Counted from the stretch's first letter, positions 1-8,194 are shown. The stretch: DNA of 64,000 nucleotides from JAHBVY01 sp964415255 (GCA_964415255.1 CAYQAC010000007.1:6873-70872), one strand, 5' to 3'. The notes: generated by a model from the letters alone, not told the origin. Made by a program: numbers and translations.

Positions 1-177
1 CCATCTGCGCTCACGGCAGCTCCTTAGCGCGGTCGCACGCGTAGCGCAGCGCCTACCGACCGCTCGCGTCGATGGCGACGACAAGGCACGGCCCTATCGA
101 CGCCCAGGCCTCCTCGGGGCGACACCTTGAGGGAGCGCTTCGAGGGAGCGGCCTGATTTGGTAAAATACCCTGACGG

Positions 178-507
178 TCACGCCTCGCTGTCGGTCGAGC
201 GGCGGCCGTCAGAGCGGCGGCGGCCTTCGGGGCGCGGAGGGAAGACGCGGCGGTCGAGCGGCGCGCGTTGGTCGAGCAGGGAGCGTTGCCCGAGGCGCTC
301 GCGGAAGACCTCGCGCAGCTCTGAGAGGCGGGTCACGTTCCGCAGGTGGAGCTCCGCGGCGTGCTCATCGCACAGCGCGAGCAGCCGATCTTCCACCAGC
401 ACCCGCCGGGTGCGGGCGCTCCGCTCCGTCGCGAGCGTCGGGGAGCCGAGGCCGTCGGTATCGGACGACGCCAGCGCAGAGCACACCTCACACGGCCTAC
501 CGGACAT
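178..507 (-). CDS. Small hypothetical protein with possible zinc site
   Basis: A 109-residue protein of unknown function. A Cys pair (C6, C9) at the N-terminus and a Cys-Asp-Glu-His motif (C46, H49) could together bind one zinc ion. The last ~35 residues are very Arg-rich and basic. The frame stays open 45 codons upstream, but the ATG at 507 sits just before the first Cys pair and has AGGG seven bases ahead of it, so I prefer it. It is transcribed divergently from the small gene at 702. The layout resembles myxobacterial hypothetical proteins; the zinc idea is inference. Confidence 0.6.
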   Translation of the reverse strand: MSGRPCEVCSALASSDTDGLGSPTLATERSARTRRVLVEDRLLALCDEHAAELHLRNVTRLSELREVFRERLGQRSLLDQRAPLDRRVFPPRPEGRRRSDGRRSTDSEA

Positions 508-601
508 GCGGCGACCCTGAGGGAGGCTCGCCAGGTGGGCCAACATTTTTGCGCGCCACGCCGCGCATCGACTGCGGCACCGCGCGTCGGCTCGCGGCGC
601 T

Positions 602-621
602 ACCAACCCCCAACCCCCCGA
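602..621. repeat. Copy of dispersed G-rich motif
   Basis: Two C-tracts, read on the minus strand as GGGGGGTTGGGGGTTGG, between the divergent genes at 178-507 and 702-950. It is one of at least ten copies in the window related to TTTGGGGGTTGG. Confidence 0.5.
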
Positions 622-701
622 TCTGAGCACGATCAACGGCACCAGCGCCTGCGGGAGGTCAGGATGGGACGCTCGCCTCCCTGGCTGCTAGCGTTGGGGT
701 G

Positions 702-950
702 ATGAGGCCCCGAGACACGAGCGTTGAGGCTTGGTCGATCGTCGAGGAGGGGCTCTGGCGGATGACCCCCGCCCAGCGTGTCCGTCGGGCGATGACCTTG
801 ACGGTGTTCACTCATCGCGTCGCGCTCGCAAACATTCGTCGGCGGTACCCTGACGAAGACGAGCGCATGCACAGGATCCGGCTCGCGGCGCGGTACATCG
901 ACGCTGAGACGATGCGGAAGGCGTTCGGGTTCGTCGATGACGGATCTTGA
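702..950 (+). CDS. Small hypothetical protein, possible first half of a two-gene module
   Basis: An 82-residue predicted helical protein of unknown function. It has a pattern I associate with small proteins encoded just upstream of nucleotidyltransferase-like genes: a Met-Thr/Ser-Pro-Ala segment, then an Ala/Leu helix, Ile-Arg-Arg-Arg-Tyr-Pro, and a C-terminal segment ending near Phe-Gly. The ATG at 702 is preceded in frame by a GTG at 699, which is an equally possible start. Its 3' end overlaps a 17-codon remnant (937-990) in the place where the partner gene would normally begin. The family assignment is from memory of gene order, not from a search. Confidence 0.6.
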   Translation: MRPRDTSVEAWSIVEEGLWRMTPAQRVRRAMTLTVFTHRVALANIRRRYPDEDERMHRIRLAARYIDAETMRKAFGFVDDGS

Positions 951-990
951 CGAGCTACTCGCCAGGGCGCTCAAAGAGGCGGCAGGCTGA
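937..990 (+). pseudogene. Truncated start of a partner gene (17 codons)
   Basis: An ATG overlaps the end of the 702-950 gene and opens a frame reading MTDLDELLARALKEAAG before a TGA. A Leu-rich amphipathic start of this sort is how nucleotidyltransferase-type partner genes often begin, so this may be the 5' stump of a lost gene. It could also be chance, because 17 codons is short. Confidence 0.25.
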
Positions 991-1123
991 ACGCTCGTGT
1001 TGGGCAGAGCTGCGTGCTATGGGCTGCTTGACGCTCCAAACCGAGTGGGCTTGCATCGCCCCCTAGCGCGCGGGGCCGCTCATCAGTTCAGTATCTCCTC
1101 CCGTCATTCGCCCTGGGGTCCTC

Positions 1124-1813
1124 GTGTCTGTGCCGGAAGAACAACCGCTGTCGTCATCTGAGGAGCCTCACCTGGTGGAAGGCGAGCGGCGCGTCATCAA
1201 GCGCTACTCCAACCGCAAGCTCTACGACACCACGGCCAGCCGCTACGTCACCCTGCTACAAATCGCGGACATGGTGCGCGCGGGGGAGGACGTGCAAATC
1301 GTCGATAACGCGACCAAGGAGGACAAGACAGATGTCACCTTGGCGCTGATCATCTCGGAGGAGCTGAAGGCCAAGCCCCGGGGGATCCCGCTCACGACGC
1401 TCAAGGCGCTGATCAGGAACCGCGGGGAGAAGCTGCTCTCCACCCTACGGGAGGGCCCCATTGGCCGCTTGATCCCGAAGGAGCAGGTGCCAGCGGCCAG
1501 CGCCGAGCCCGATCAAATCGTGGTGGAGCAGGTGCCGCAGGAAGAGGGAGTGGAGACGGTGAGTGAGACCAAAGACGCCAAGGGCCTGCAGCGCGTGATC
1601 CAAACCTCGCGGGCCACCTTGGAGCAGTGGCAGGGGGCGATCGACGAGCGCATCAACGCGGTGCTGCCAGATTTCTCCCCCTTGAAAGATCTCAAGAGCC
1701 AGCTGGCGAAGCTGAACGAACGGCTCGATCGAATCGAGACACGTTTAACCCAGCTTGAGCCGCCACCTGTGGACGGCGCCCTGGACGACGCGGAGAACAA
1801 GCCTCAGGAATAA
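1124..1813 (+). CDS. phaR: Polyhydroxyalkanoate synthesis regulator, PhaR-type DNA-binding protein
   Basis: 229 residues. Residues ~22-82 carry the PHB/PHA accumulation regulator N-terminal domain, recognisable by RVIKRYSNRKLYDT, then RYVTLLQIADMVRAG and a DNATKEDKT segment. The C-terminal third (from ~residue 150) is a predicted coiled coil. In the family this domain binds DNA and represses granule-associated genes; in myxobacteria it is often present without an obvious PHA locus, and I see no phaC or phasin gene here. The start is a GTG, because the only internal ATG would remove part of the domain. An ECF sigma gene follows after 97 bases. Confidence 0.85.
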   Translation: MSVPEEQPLSSSEEPHLVEGERRVIKRYSNRKLYDTTASRYVTLLQIADMVRAGEDVQIVDNATKEDKTDVTLALIISEELKAKPRGIPLTTLKALIRNRGEKLLSTLREGPIGRLIPKEQVPAASAEPDQIVVEQVPQEEGVETVSETKDAKGLQRVIQTSRATLEQWQGAIDERINAVLPDFSPLKDLKSQLAKLNERLDRIETRLTQLEPPPVDGALDDAENKPQE

Positions 1814-1910
1814 GCGGGCAACCCGCTCGGTTGGCGCGGGGTACCTGGAAGCGCAGGTGTCCTAGCGCGCTGCGCCGCCACCGAGCCCCAGAAAGCTGGG
1901 TACCCCCCTC

Positions 1911-2579
1911 ATGACTGAGCCCCGTTCCCCCCGACCTAGCCTCTCCGCGACGGAGTTCGAGGAAGAGGCCCTCCCCCACCTGAAGGCGATGTACGCCGTC
2001 GCCGCCCGCCTCACGCGGAGCCGTACGGAGGCGGAGGATTTAGTCCAGGACACCTTCGTGAAGGCGATGCGCGCCCGGCACCAGTTTGAGCCGGGCACCA
2101 ACATGAAGGCCTGGCTGCTGCGCATTCAGACCAACACCTTCATCAACCGTTACCGCCGTGGGGGGCTTGAGCGCTCGGTGTTCGATGGCCCCACCGCTGA
2201 CCCGCTGAGCGACGGTTGGATCAGCGCCGCCTCGCTGCGTAGCCTGAGGGACCCTGAAGGCGCCGCGCTTCGGCCGGTGCTTGAGGCTGAGATCCAACGC
2301 GCGGTGGAGGCGCTGCCCGAAGACTTCCGCATCGCGGTGGTGCTCGCGGATGTGGAGGGCCTGGGCTACAAGGAAATCGCAGAGGTGATGGGCTGCCCCA
2401 TCGGCACCGTCATGAGCCGCCTGCACCGAGGCCGCCGGATTTTGAAGACGCAGCTCATTGAGCAAGCCCGCGCGCTGGGCATCGTGGCGCCGGAGCCCGA
2501 GGTGGGCGCCGAGGCCGTAGTAGACAGTGGACCAGTCGATCTCGCGAGCTATCGCGATCGCAAGCGGAGTCACGGATGA
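1911..2579 (+). CDS. ECF-type RNA polymerase sigma factor (sigma-70 family)
   Basis: 222 residues with sigma-70 region 2 at ~20-85 (AEDLVQDTFVKAMR, then the Trp-containing NMKAWLLRIQTNTFINRYRR) and region 4 at ~130-180 (LPEDFRIAVVLADVEGLGYKEIAEVMGCPIGTVMSRLHRGR). It would direct RNA polymerase to stress or envelope promoters. The stop overlaps the start of the anti-sigma gene by four bases (ATGA), so the two are translationally coupled. The tail after region 4 (~40 residues) is a short acidic extension with no domain I recognise. Confidence 0.93.
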   Translation: MTEPRSPRPSLSATEFEEEALPHLKAMYAVAARLTRSRTEAEDLVQDTFVKAMRARHQFEPGTNMKAWLLRIQTNTFINRYRRGGLERSVFDGPTADPLSDGWISAASLRSLRDPEGAALRPVLEAEIQRAVEALPEDFRIAVVLADVEGLGYKEIAEVMGCPIGTVMSRLHRGRRILKTQLIEQARALGIVAPEPEVGAEAVVDSGPVDLASYRDRKRSHG

Positions 2580-3433
2580 GCGACCCTGCGCGTCACCTAG
2601 AGCCCTTCGTCGATCCGTTCGTGGACGGCGAGCTGCCTCCCGAGAAGATGGTGGAGGTGGAGCAGCAGCTGTTCGGCTCCGCCGAGCTGCAAGAGCAGGT
2701 GCGGCTAGCCCAGGCGCTCAAGGTGAGCATGCGCCGCGTGGCCCCGACAGAGCAGCCGAGCGCCGCCTTCGAAGAGCGCCTGAAGCGCGCGCTGCAAGCC
2801 GAGCGGCAGCGCGAGGAGGCGCTCGAAGAGCGCAGCAACGGGCGAGCCTTGCCGTGGAAGTACATCCTGCCCTTGGCCGCCGCGGCGGGCTTCACCTTGG
2901 TGCTCGGCGCTGGTAGCGAGCAAGCAGAGCCGCCGCAAGCGCTGGCCAGTAGCAGCAAGAGTGAGCTGGGCGTGATGGCGGGTGCCACGCAGCCCACCGC
3001 GCTCAGCGTGGACGCGCTGGTGGATGAGCTGGTGAGCCACCACGCCGCGCCGAGCGCGCCCGAGGTGATCGAGCCGCAGCTGGTGCAAGACTTTGAGCGG
3101 CGGGTCGGGGTGCCGGTGCACGTGCCGCAGGGCCTCACGGACTATGGGGCGCAGTGGCTCGGCGGCAGCGTGGTGATGGTACGAAACCAGAACGCGGCCT
3201 CGTTTCATTACCGTATGGGAGCGCACCGGGTCACGGTGTACGTGTACGACTCCGAGCGGGTGCCGGTGCGCTACATCTTGAAGCCGCGCGTGCTGCGCAA
3301 CACGCCTGTCTACATGGGCTCACGCCGCGGCTACACCATCGCCGCGGTGGAGCGGCGCGGCGTTGGCTACGCGGTCGCTACGGATTTGGACGAGCCGGAG
3401 AGCGCCGAGCTGGTCGTCGCCTCAATGCACTGA
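2576..3433 (+). CDS. Membrane anti-sigma factor
   Basis: 285 residues. The N-terminal ~55 residues look like an anti-sigma helical domain (HLEPFVDPFVDGELPPEKMVEVEQQLFGS), followed by a charged helix, one membrane segment at ~94-112, and a periplasmic domain of ~170 residues. The usual zinc motif of ZAS anti-sigma factors (HxxxCxxC) is absent: there is no Cys in the N-terminal domain, so redox sensing through zinc is unlikely. Coupling to the upstream sigma gene makes the anti-sigma role the natural reading. The last four codons and the stop form the first copy of a 16-bp tandem repeat. Confidence 0.85.
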   Translation: MSDPARHLEPFVDPFVDGELPPEKMVEVEQQLFGSAELQEQVRLAQALKVSMRRVAPTEQPSAAFEERLKRALQAERQREEALEERSNGRALPWKYILPLAAAAGFTLVLGAGSEQAEPPQALASSSKSELGVMAGATQPTALSVDALVDELVSHHAAPSAPEVIEPQLVQDFERRVGVPVHVPQGLTDYGAQWLGGSVVMVRNQNAASFHYRMGAHRVTVYVYDSERVPVRYILKPRVLRNTPVYMGSRRGYTIAAVERRGVGYAVATDLDEPESAELVVASMH

Positions 3434-3483
3434 CGCCTCAATGCACTGACGCCTCAATGCACTGACGCCTCAATGCACTGACG
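3420..3483 (+). repeat. Four perfect 16-bp tandem repeats spanning the anti-sigma stop codon
   Basis: The unit CCTCAATGCACTGACG occurs four times without a mismatch (3420, 3436, 3452, 3468). The first copy contains the last codons and TGA of the anti-sigma gene, so the gene's 3' end has been amplified into the intergenic space. Confidence 0.95.
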
Positions 3484-3488
3484 CCTGT

Positions 3489-3513
3489 GGGTTTGGGGGT
3501 TGGACGGCACCGC
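3489..3513 (+). repeat. Copy of dispersed G-rich motif
   Basis: GGGTTTGGGGGTTGG followed by ACGGCACCGC. The same extended sequence, inverted, is found at 17533-17560 and 53039-53070. Confidence 0.65.
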
Positions 3514-3566
3514 ACTGAGACGCCACTCAGGTGGCGTGCTCTTCACGGTGCCTGAGCGGCGTCTGT

Positions 3567-3619
3567 GTCAGTGCACCTGACGGTGCGCCCAGCGAGCCCC
3601 GTGAGTCAGTGCACCTGAC
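3567..3619. repeat. Two GTCAG-TGCAC-CTGAC palindromes
   Basis: The 15-base palindrome GTCAGTGCACCTGAC occurs at 3567-3581 and again at 3605-3619, just beyond the stop of the SUKH gene at 3622. Both are perfect 5-bp inverted repeats with a 5-base spacer. They could form small hairpins or be protein binding sites. Confidence 0.7.
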
Positions 3620-3621
3620 CT

Positions 3622-4200
3622 CTAGGCGACGCGCGCTTCGTAGACGATGCCCCGCTGGCTGCTCTGCGCCTCGCGCGCTGCGCCGCGCTCATCGTCGAGC
3701 TCGGCTTGGCACAGCTCGGCCACCAAGCTGAGGAAGCTGGGGAAGTCCGCGCGGCGTACGCCGACCTCGTTCAACCACGCCACCACCTCGCACTCACCAT
3801 CCGCGCGACGACGGTTGAGATCGAAGGCGAACACGGTGGTGCCGGCTGGATCGATGCCGAACGGCAACGGCTGCGCGCTGAGGCGTAGGCCGCGCGCTGC
3901 GCCGTACGTGCTGCCGCCGAGCAGCGTCGCCACCACCTGGGCGTGGCTCGGCTGACCTAGGCTCCGGGTGCCGAGCAGGCTGGCGCCAGCGAAGAAGCGC
4001 GGCCAGCCGTCGTGGCTGAGGAGGAAGGCGCGGTAGCTCGGCGGTAGGCTGAGGCCAAGGCGCCGCTCCAATGACTCGAGCTCTGAGGGGCGCGCGCTTG
4101 GGTTCCCCACCAAGCCAGCGTCTCGGTACGGACGCGAGCGCGAGAGCTCGATTTGCAAGCGACGCACCTCGGACAGGGACTCGGCGAAGCCTTGGGTCAT
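3622..4200 (-). CDS. SMI1/KNR4 (SUKH superfamily) protein
   Basis: 192 residues. The core pattern of the SUKH fold is clear: SELESLERRLGLSLPPSYRAFLLSHDGW near residue 40-68, then a Gly-rich turn and a DLNRR segment that would form the beta-sheet. In bacteria this family commonly supplies immunity proteins to contact-dependent or polymorphic toxins, but also has housekeeping members; no toxin gene lies next to it. The ATG at 4200 has AAGG at a good distance and precedes the conserved region; an upstream in-frame ATG at 4272 would overlap the divergent gene's leader. Confidence 0.8.
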   Translation of the reverse strand: MTQGFAESLSEVRRLQIELSRSRPYRDAGLVGNPSARPSELESLERRLGLSLPPSYRAFLLSHDGWPRFFAGASLLGTRSLGQPSHAQVVATLLGGSTYGAARGLRLSAQPLPFGIDPAGTTVFAFDLNRRRADGECEVVAWLNEVGVRRADFPSFLSLVAELCQAELDDERGAAREAQSSQRGIVYEARVA

Positions 4201-4341
4201 GGGCGGACCTTGCAAGAGGCCCTGAGCGACGGCCAAGAAACGGGCGCCGCGGCAGTGTGGGCCCGAGCTCACGATCGCGTGAAGCTTGGCAAGATCGCCC
4301 AGTATTTCGCCCAGCTTGGTGGACCTCGCTATAGCCCTGAC

Positions 4342-6363
4342 ATGCCTGGGCGCGCCGCTCTCTCGTGGACGCTCGCGGCGCTGTGGGCGCCCGCGCGTCA
4401 GCTGAGGTGTGCTCGTCCTGAGCGCTCTTCATGGGGCGCTGTGCTGCTGTTGATGCTGTGCGCGGCGCTTTGCGTGAGCTGCTCAAGCGCGGGAGACCGG
4501 CCCAGCCTGCTCCAGGTGCTGAACGTGCAGCCGAGCGAGCTCTCGAGCGGCGATGAGCTGGAGGTGATCGGCAATCAGTTCCCCGAGGGTAAGCCCGCCA
4601 CCATCACCCTGAGGGGGTCGCTGCATCGGCCAGGGCAGCTGCCGCAGCACGGCGTGGAAATAGTGATCGCGGCGAGCAGCAGCTCGCGCAACCGCGTGAA
4701 CGTGGTGCTCGATGACGCGGCGGTCGCCGAGTTCACGGGCCGCGGCGCGGCGGCGCTGCACACCACCTTCCGTGGTCAGGTGTCCGCCGCATTCGCGCCT
4801 CGGGCGCCCGGCGCCCCCCCAGTGTCCGGCGTGGTGGAGAACGTGCAGCTCGACTTCTTCCCGCTGGATGTGCCAGCGGCCGTCTCGAGTGAGCAGGAGC
4901 GCGAGGGGCAGCTCGCCCTTGAGCTGGTGGGGATTGAGCTTGAGCCGCAGCGACCGGGCCTTGGCTTCGTGGTGAAGCAGGTGTCGCCCGGCGGCCGCGC
5001 TGAGGCCGCTGGAGTGCGCCCCGCGGACCGCTTGATGGCGCTCGATGGCGTGCGGCTGAGCGAGCTGTCGGACTTCATCCCCTCTGGGCGTCGTCAGTTC
5101 GCCGAGGTGGAGCTGACGCGCGGCAGGCTGGGTGAGAGCTTGCGTCGTCAGCTAGACGTACAAGGTTTCCGTGAGGCGCCGCCCGAGGATTTCTTGTGGG
5201 CCGGGGTGGTGGTGGGGCTCGCTGCCTTGGTGTGCTTGAGCTTCTTGTTGCCGATGGCCAGCGTGGTGGGCTGGTTCGAGCGCCGCGTGGTGCACCGGCT
5301 GCGCGCCGTGGGGCGGGACGTGGAGCGCGAGGGGGTGCTCGGCTGGATGCGACGCGGGGTCGCCTCCATCTTCCGTGAGGAGGTGGTGCCCGGCAGCGAC
5401 CACCCAGTGGGGCGTGTGGTGCCTTACCTGATGTTCCTCGGCTCAAGCGCGCTGTTCATGGTGCTGAGCTTTGGGCACGCCTTGGCGTCGCCAGAGCTCG
5501 ACCTGGGGCTCTTGTTCATCGGGGTGGTGACGGCGCTGGTGTGCACCGGGCTCATGCTGGGAGGTTGGCGCTCCACGGGGCGTTGGTCGCTCACCGGCGG
5601 CGTGGTGGCGGCGCTTCAGACCTTGAGCCACCAGCTGCCGACCCTCGGCTCGATCTTGGTGGTGGTGCTGTTCGCGGGTTCGGTGCGGCTCGGTGACATC
5701 GTGGCGGCGCAGGGCGGGCTGCCCTGGCAGTGGTTCTTGTTCGAGAACCCAATCACCTTCGTGATGGGGCTCTTGTTCTTCACGCCGGCGCTCAGCGAGG
5801 GCAGCCGCGCGCACCCGGAGCTGCCTGAGGCCGACTGGGAGCCCGCGGGGCCGGGTTCCCTGAGCGGGCCGATCTCGGTGCGGCCGCGCTTCACCTCAAT
5901 CCGCTCGCGCTACCTGATGTTCTTCGCCGAGTGGGGCCACGTGTTCATCCTGAGCGGCCTCGGGGCGATCTTGTTCTTGGGGGGTTGGCAGCTCCCGGGC
6001 GTGCCCCGGGGCGCGGCGCAGGCGAGCCCAGCGCTCGGCCTGTTGGCGGCGCTGGTGTTGGCCTTGAAGGCCTGGGGGCTCACCCTGCTTGTCTTGTGGG
6101 TGCGCTGGGCGCTGCCACGTATCCGCGTGGATCAGCTGATGGGGATCTGCTGGCGTTGGTTCATCCCGCTCGCCGCGCTCGGGGTGATCTTCACGGTGGG
6201 GTGGCTGAACGCGCTGCACAGTCCGCTGTTTCGCGTGGCGCAGGCGGGGCTGCGCTACGTGCTGTTCGCCTTCACGCTGCTGGTGCCGCTCTACCTCACC
6301 TCGCGGGTGGCGAGTGGGCTGCGGAGCAAGGGGCGTGAGCTGGGGGTGAACCCGTGGTTGTGA
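4342..6363 (+). CDS. Lipoprotein-like IPT-PDZ protein fused to a NuoH-like (complex I subunit 1) membrane domain
   Basis: 673 residues. A signal peptide ends in an unusual lipobox (ALCVSC, Cys47). Residues ~56-170 resemble an IPT/TIG beta-sandwich and ~196-275 a PDZ domain (GLGFVVKQVSPGGRAEAAGVRPADRL). From ~285 to the end there are about eight membrane segments that follow NuoH closely: FERRVVHRL after the first helix, DLGLLFIGVVTALVCTGLMLGGW, then LMFFAEWGHVFILSGLGAILFLGGW, and LWVRWALPRIRVDQLMGICW. The acidic quinone-channel loop of true NuoH (EAESELVAG) is degenerate, and no other nuo gene is nearby. It is therefore probably not a proton-pumping subunit. Two further upstream in-frame starts exist, but this ATG begins the signal peptide. 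Confidence 0.8.
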   Translation: MPGRAALSWTLAALWAPARQLRCARPERSSWGAVLLLMLCAALCVSCSSAGDRPSLLQVLNVQPSELSSGDELEVIGNQFPEGKPATITLRGSLHRPGQLPQHGVEIVIAASSSSRNRVNVVLDDAAVAEFTGRGAAALHTTFRGQVSAAFAPRAPGAPPVSGVVENVQLDFFPLDVPAAVSSEQEREGQLALELVGIELEPQRPGLGFVVKQVSPGGRAEAAGVRPADRLMALDGVRLSELSDFIPSGRRQFAEVELTRGRLGESLRRQLDVQGFREAPPEDFLWAGVVVGLAALVCLSFLLPMASVVGWFERRVVHRLRAVGRDVEREGVLGWMRRGVASIFREEVVPGSDHPVGRVVPYLMFLGSSALFMVLSFGHALASPELDLGLLFIGVVTALVCTGLMLGGWRSTGRWSLTGGVVAALQTLSHQLPTLGSILVVVLFAGSVRLGDIVAAQGGLPWQWFLFENPITFVMGLLFFTPALSEGSRAHPELPEADWEPAGPGSLSGPISVRPRFTSIRSRYLMFFAEWGHVFILSGLGAILFLGGWQLPGVPRGAAQASPALGLLAALVLALKAWGLTLLVLWVRWALPRIRVDQLMGICWRWFIPLAALGVIFTVGWLNALHSPLFRVAQAGLRYVLFAFTLLVPLYLTSRVASGLRSKGRELGVNPWL

Positions 6364-6378
6364 GGCGCACGGCGCCTC
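6362..6378 (+). terminator. Stem-loop at the stop codon of the PDZ-NuoH gene
   Basis: GAGGCGC and GCGCCTC form a 7-bp stem with a 3-base loop beginning within the stop codon. There is no T-tract after it, so it is only a weak terminator candidate. Confidence 0.3.
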
Positions 6379-6460
6379 ATGGACACGGCGCGCGGTGAAC
6401 AGGGAGGCTGTTTGTCAGGGGGGCTGACGGAGACTGTGGTGACGCCGGGCGCCGTGTGGC

Positions 6461-6482
6461 GGGACCAACCCCCAAAATAAAA
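6461..6482. repeat. Copy of dispersed G-rich motif with A-rich tail
   Basis: GGGACCAACCCCC followed by AAAATAAAA, lying between the convergent genes ending at 6363 and 6487. On the minus strand it reads T-rich, then GGGGGTTGGTCCC. A similar C-tract plus A-rich tail recurs at 53039-53070. Confidence 0.55.
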
Positions 6483-6486
6483 AGCG

Positions 6487-7326
6487 TCAGGCGCCTTGAC
6501 GGAGTTGGCGCTCCTCTTGGCCGAGCTTGGCGATCGCCTCCATGCAGCGGTCGGTGATGGCGCGGCTCGCGCGCGGCGAGGACGGGGCGCTCAGCAGCTC
6601 GCCGAAGTCGATGGGCGCGCCGAACACCACGTGGATGGGCTCGCCGGTGCCGTCGAAGTTGCTGCGGATTTGGCGCACGATGTCGTTCTGGAGGCCGTTG
6701 ATGAACACCGGGATCACGGGGACCTTCGCGCGGTGCACCACGCGGCCGACGCCGGTCTGCGAGGGGAGTAGGTTGTAAGGGTCCTCCCCCAGGTTGCGGG
6801 TGCCCTCAGGGTGGATACCGACGAAGACGCCGCGCTGCGTGAGGCGGTAGGCCATCTCCTCGAGGCTCGCGAGGTTCACCGCCGCCCGCGCGCGCTCGCG
6901 GAAGATGGGCGGGTACATGGCGAAGAAGCTCATGGCGCCGTTCACCGCGAAGCCGAGCGGGCTGTCGTAGAAGAACTGCGAGCGCACCGGGAACAGGATG
7001 CGGTGCTTCATGCCGCGCTTCACCAGGTTCGCGGTGATGACGTAGAGGTCGAAGAAGCTCCGGTGGTTTGACACCAAGAGCATGCTCTGATCACCCGTGA
7101 GGTCAGGGAGACGCTCTAAGTGGTGGAGCTGGGTGAGGCGGCCGGTGCAGAACGTGATCCAGCGGGAGCCGAACAGCTGCTGGCAGATGCGCACCGCGCG
7201 GTCGAGCGGCTGGGACTCGAAGGTGCGGCGGATGAAGCGGATCTGAGCGCGCTCAAGTCGGGAGAGACGCTCACCACCCGCCGCGATCAGATCGGGCGTA
7301 TTGTCGCGCGAGAGAGGTTCAACCAT
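6487..7326 (-). CDS. 1-acyl-glycerol-3-phosphate acyltransferase family (PlsC-like)
   Basis: 279 residues. The acyltransferase catalytic motif NHRSFFD (His88, Asp93) and the substrate-binding motif HPEGTRN (172-178) are both intact, with a hydrophobic stretch between them. The family transfers acyl chains to lysophosphatidate or related lipids at the inner membrane. I chose the ATG at 7326, which precedes a typical N-terminus; a GTG at 7377 would add 17 basic residues. The gene stands alone and converges with the PDZ-NuoH gene, and the exact acceptor cannot be read from the sequence. Confidence 0.85.
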   Translation of the reverse strand: MVEPLSRDNTPDLIAAGGERLSRLERAQIRFIRRTFESQPLDRAVRICQQLFGSRWITFCTGRLTQLHHLERLPDLTGDQSMLLVSNHRSFFDLYVITANLVKRGMKHRILFPVRSQFFYDSPLGFAVNGAMSFFAMYPPIFRERARAAVNLASLEEMAYRLTQRGVFVGIHPEGTRNLGEDPYNLLPSQTGVGRVVHRAKVPVIPVFINGLQNDIVRQIRSNFDGTGEPIHVVFGAPIDFGELLSAPSSPRASRAITDRCMEAIAKLGQEERQLRQGA

Positions 7327-7451
7327 CGCCGCACGCCGGTAACCTTTTCGCGTCGGTGCGACAAGGTGTGAGCGCACCCAGAAAACACGCTGAACGCGTG
7401 ACGATGGGGTCGCAATTTTTGCGGCGCGCGGGGCTCAAGCCCGCAGCGCCT

Positions 7452-7499
7452 CGCGCGGGCTCAGATTTGCGCGGGCTCAGACGTGCGCGGGCTCAGCCC
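7452..7499 (-). repeat. Three 16-bp tandem repeats spanning a stop codon
   Basis: Units of the form NGCGCGGGCTCAGNNN start at 7452, 7468 and 7484. On the minus strand each contains TGAGCCCGCGC, and the TGA of the unit at 7484 is the stop codon of the gene 7493-8194. This is the same kind of gene-end amplification as at 3420-3483. Confidence 0.85.
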
Positions 7500-8194
7500 T
7501 TGATGGCGCGCTTGAAGGCGCCGTCCAGCTTGTCGAGCTGCGCGCGCACCTCGGCGACCTGCGCCTGCAGCGCCTTCAGCCGCTCGCGATCGAACGAGCC
7601 AAGCTGTTCCAGATCTCCCAGCAGCTCATCACGGCCGTCGGTGAACCGACGCAGCTGGTGCGTGGCCTTGGCGAAGCGCGGCAGCGCCGGGCGCCCACGA
7701 CGCTGCCCCTTCTTCCCTGTCTGGCGCAGCCGCGTCACCTCGCGCTCGATACGGTCCACTGACCACTTCTGCTTCTCCGCCAACGTCGCCAGCTTCTTCT
7801 GCTGTTGCGGCGTGAGCGCGTCGAGGCGGTTCAGGTGGCTGAAGCCGAGGTGCGCCCAGGTGGGCTTCGCCTGAAGATTCGTGCACACGCGGTACACCGC
7901 GAGGCAGCGATGGAGCGCGCCGGGGCTGAGCCGGAGCTGCTCGCGCTCACCGATCCGCCGGAGGCTCACCTCGCCCTGAAAGCGCTCTGAGATCAGGCGA
8001 CCGATCTCGTAAGCGTCACTGGCCGTCAGCGGGCCTGCCTGTGGATTCGTCGCCACGTCTGGCCAGCCGCCCTTACTGCCTCCGTTCTTGGGGCTCGCTC
8101 CTCGCTTCTTGGCGCTGCCCTTGGTTGGGGTGGCCTTCGCGGGGCTGGTGGGGTTAGCGGAAGACTTGGAGGCGGACTTCTTGGTTGCGGCCAT
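7493..8194 (-). CDS. Hypothetical protein with Lys/Ala-rich N-terminal tail
   Basis: 233 residues. The first ~45 residues are a low-complexity Lys/Ser/Ala/Pro tail of histone H1-like character. Residues ~55-160 form a compact helical region (YEIGRLISERFQGEVSLRRIGEREQLRLSPGALHRCLAVYRVC, then WSVDRIEREVTRLR). The C-terminal ~40 residues are a predicted coiled coil. I recognise no named family. The basic tail and helix-rich core suggest a nucleic-acid-associated protein, but that is inference. The ATG at 8194 starts the basic tail; the frame is open further upstream. Confidence 0.7.
   Translation of the reverse strand: MAATKKSASKSSANPTSPAKATPTKGSAKKRGASPKNGGSKGGWPDVATNPQAGPLTASDAYEIGRLISERFQGEVSLRRIGEREQLRLSPGALHRCLAVYRVCTNLQAKPTWAHLGFSHLNRLDALTPQQQKKLATLAEKQKWSVDRIEREVTRLRQTGKKGQRRGRPALPRFAKATHQLRRFTDGRDELLGDLEQLGSFDRERLKALQAQVAEVRAQLDKLDGAFKRAIKG

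Noticed and set aside
3420..3483. CRISPR-like array from the four 16-bp repeats
   Set aside because: The repeats are directly adjacent with no spacers and derive from the preceding gene's end.
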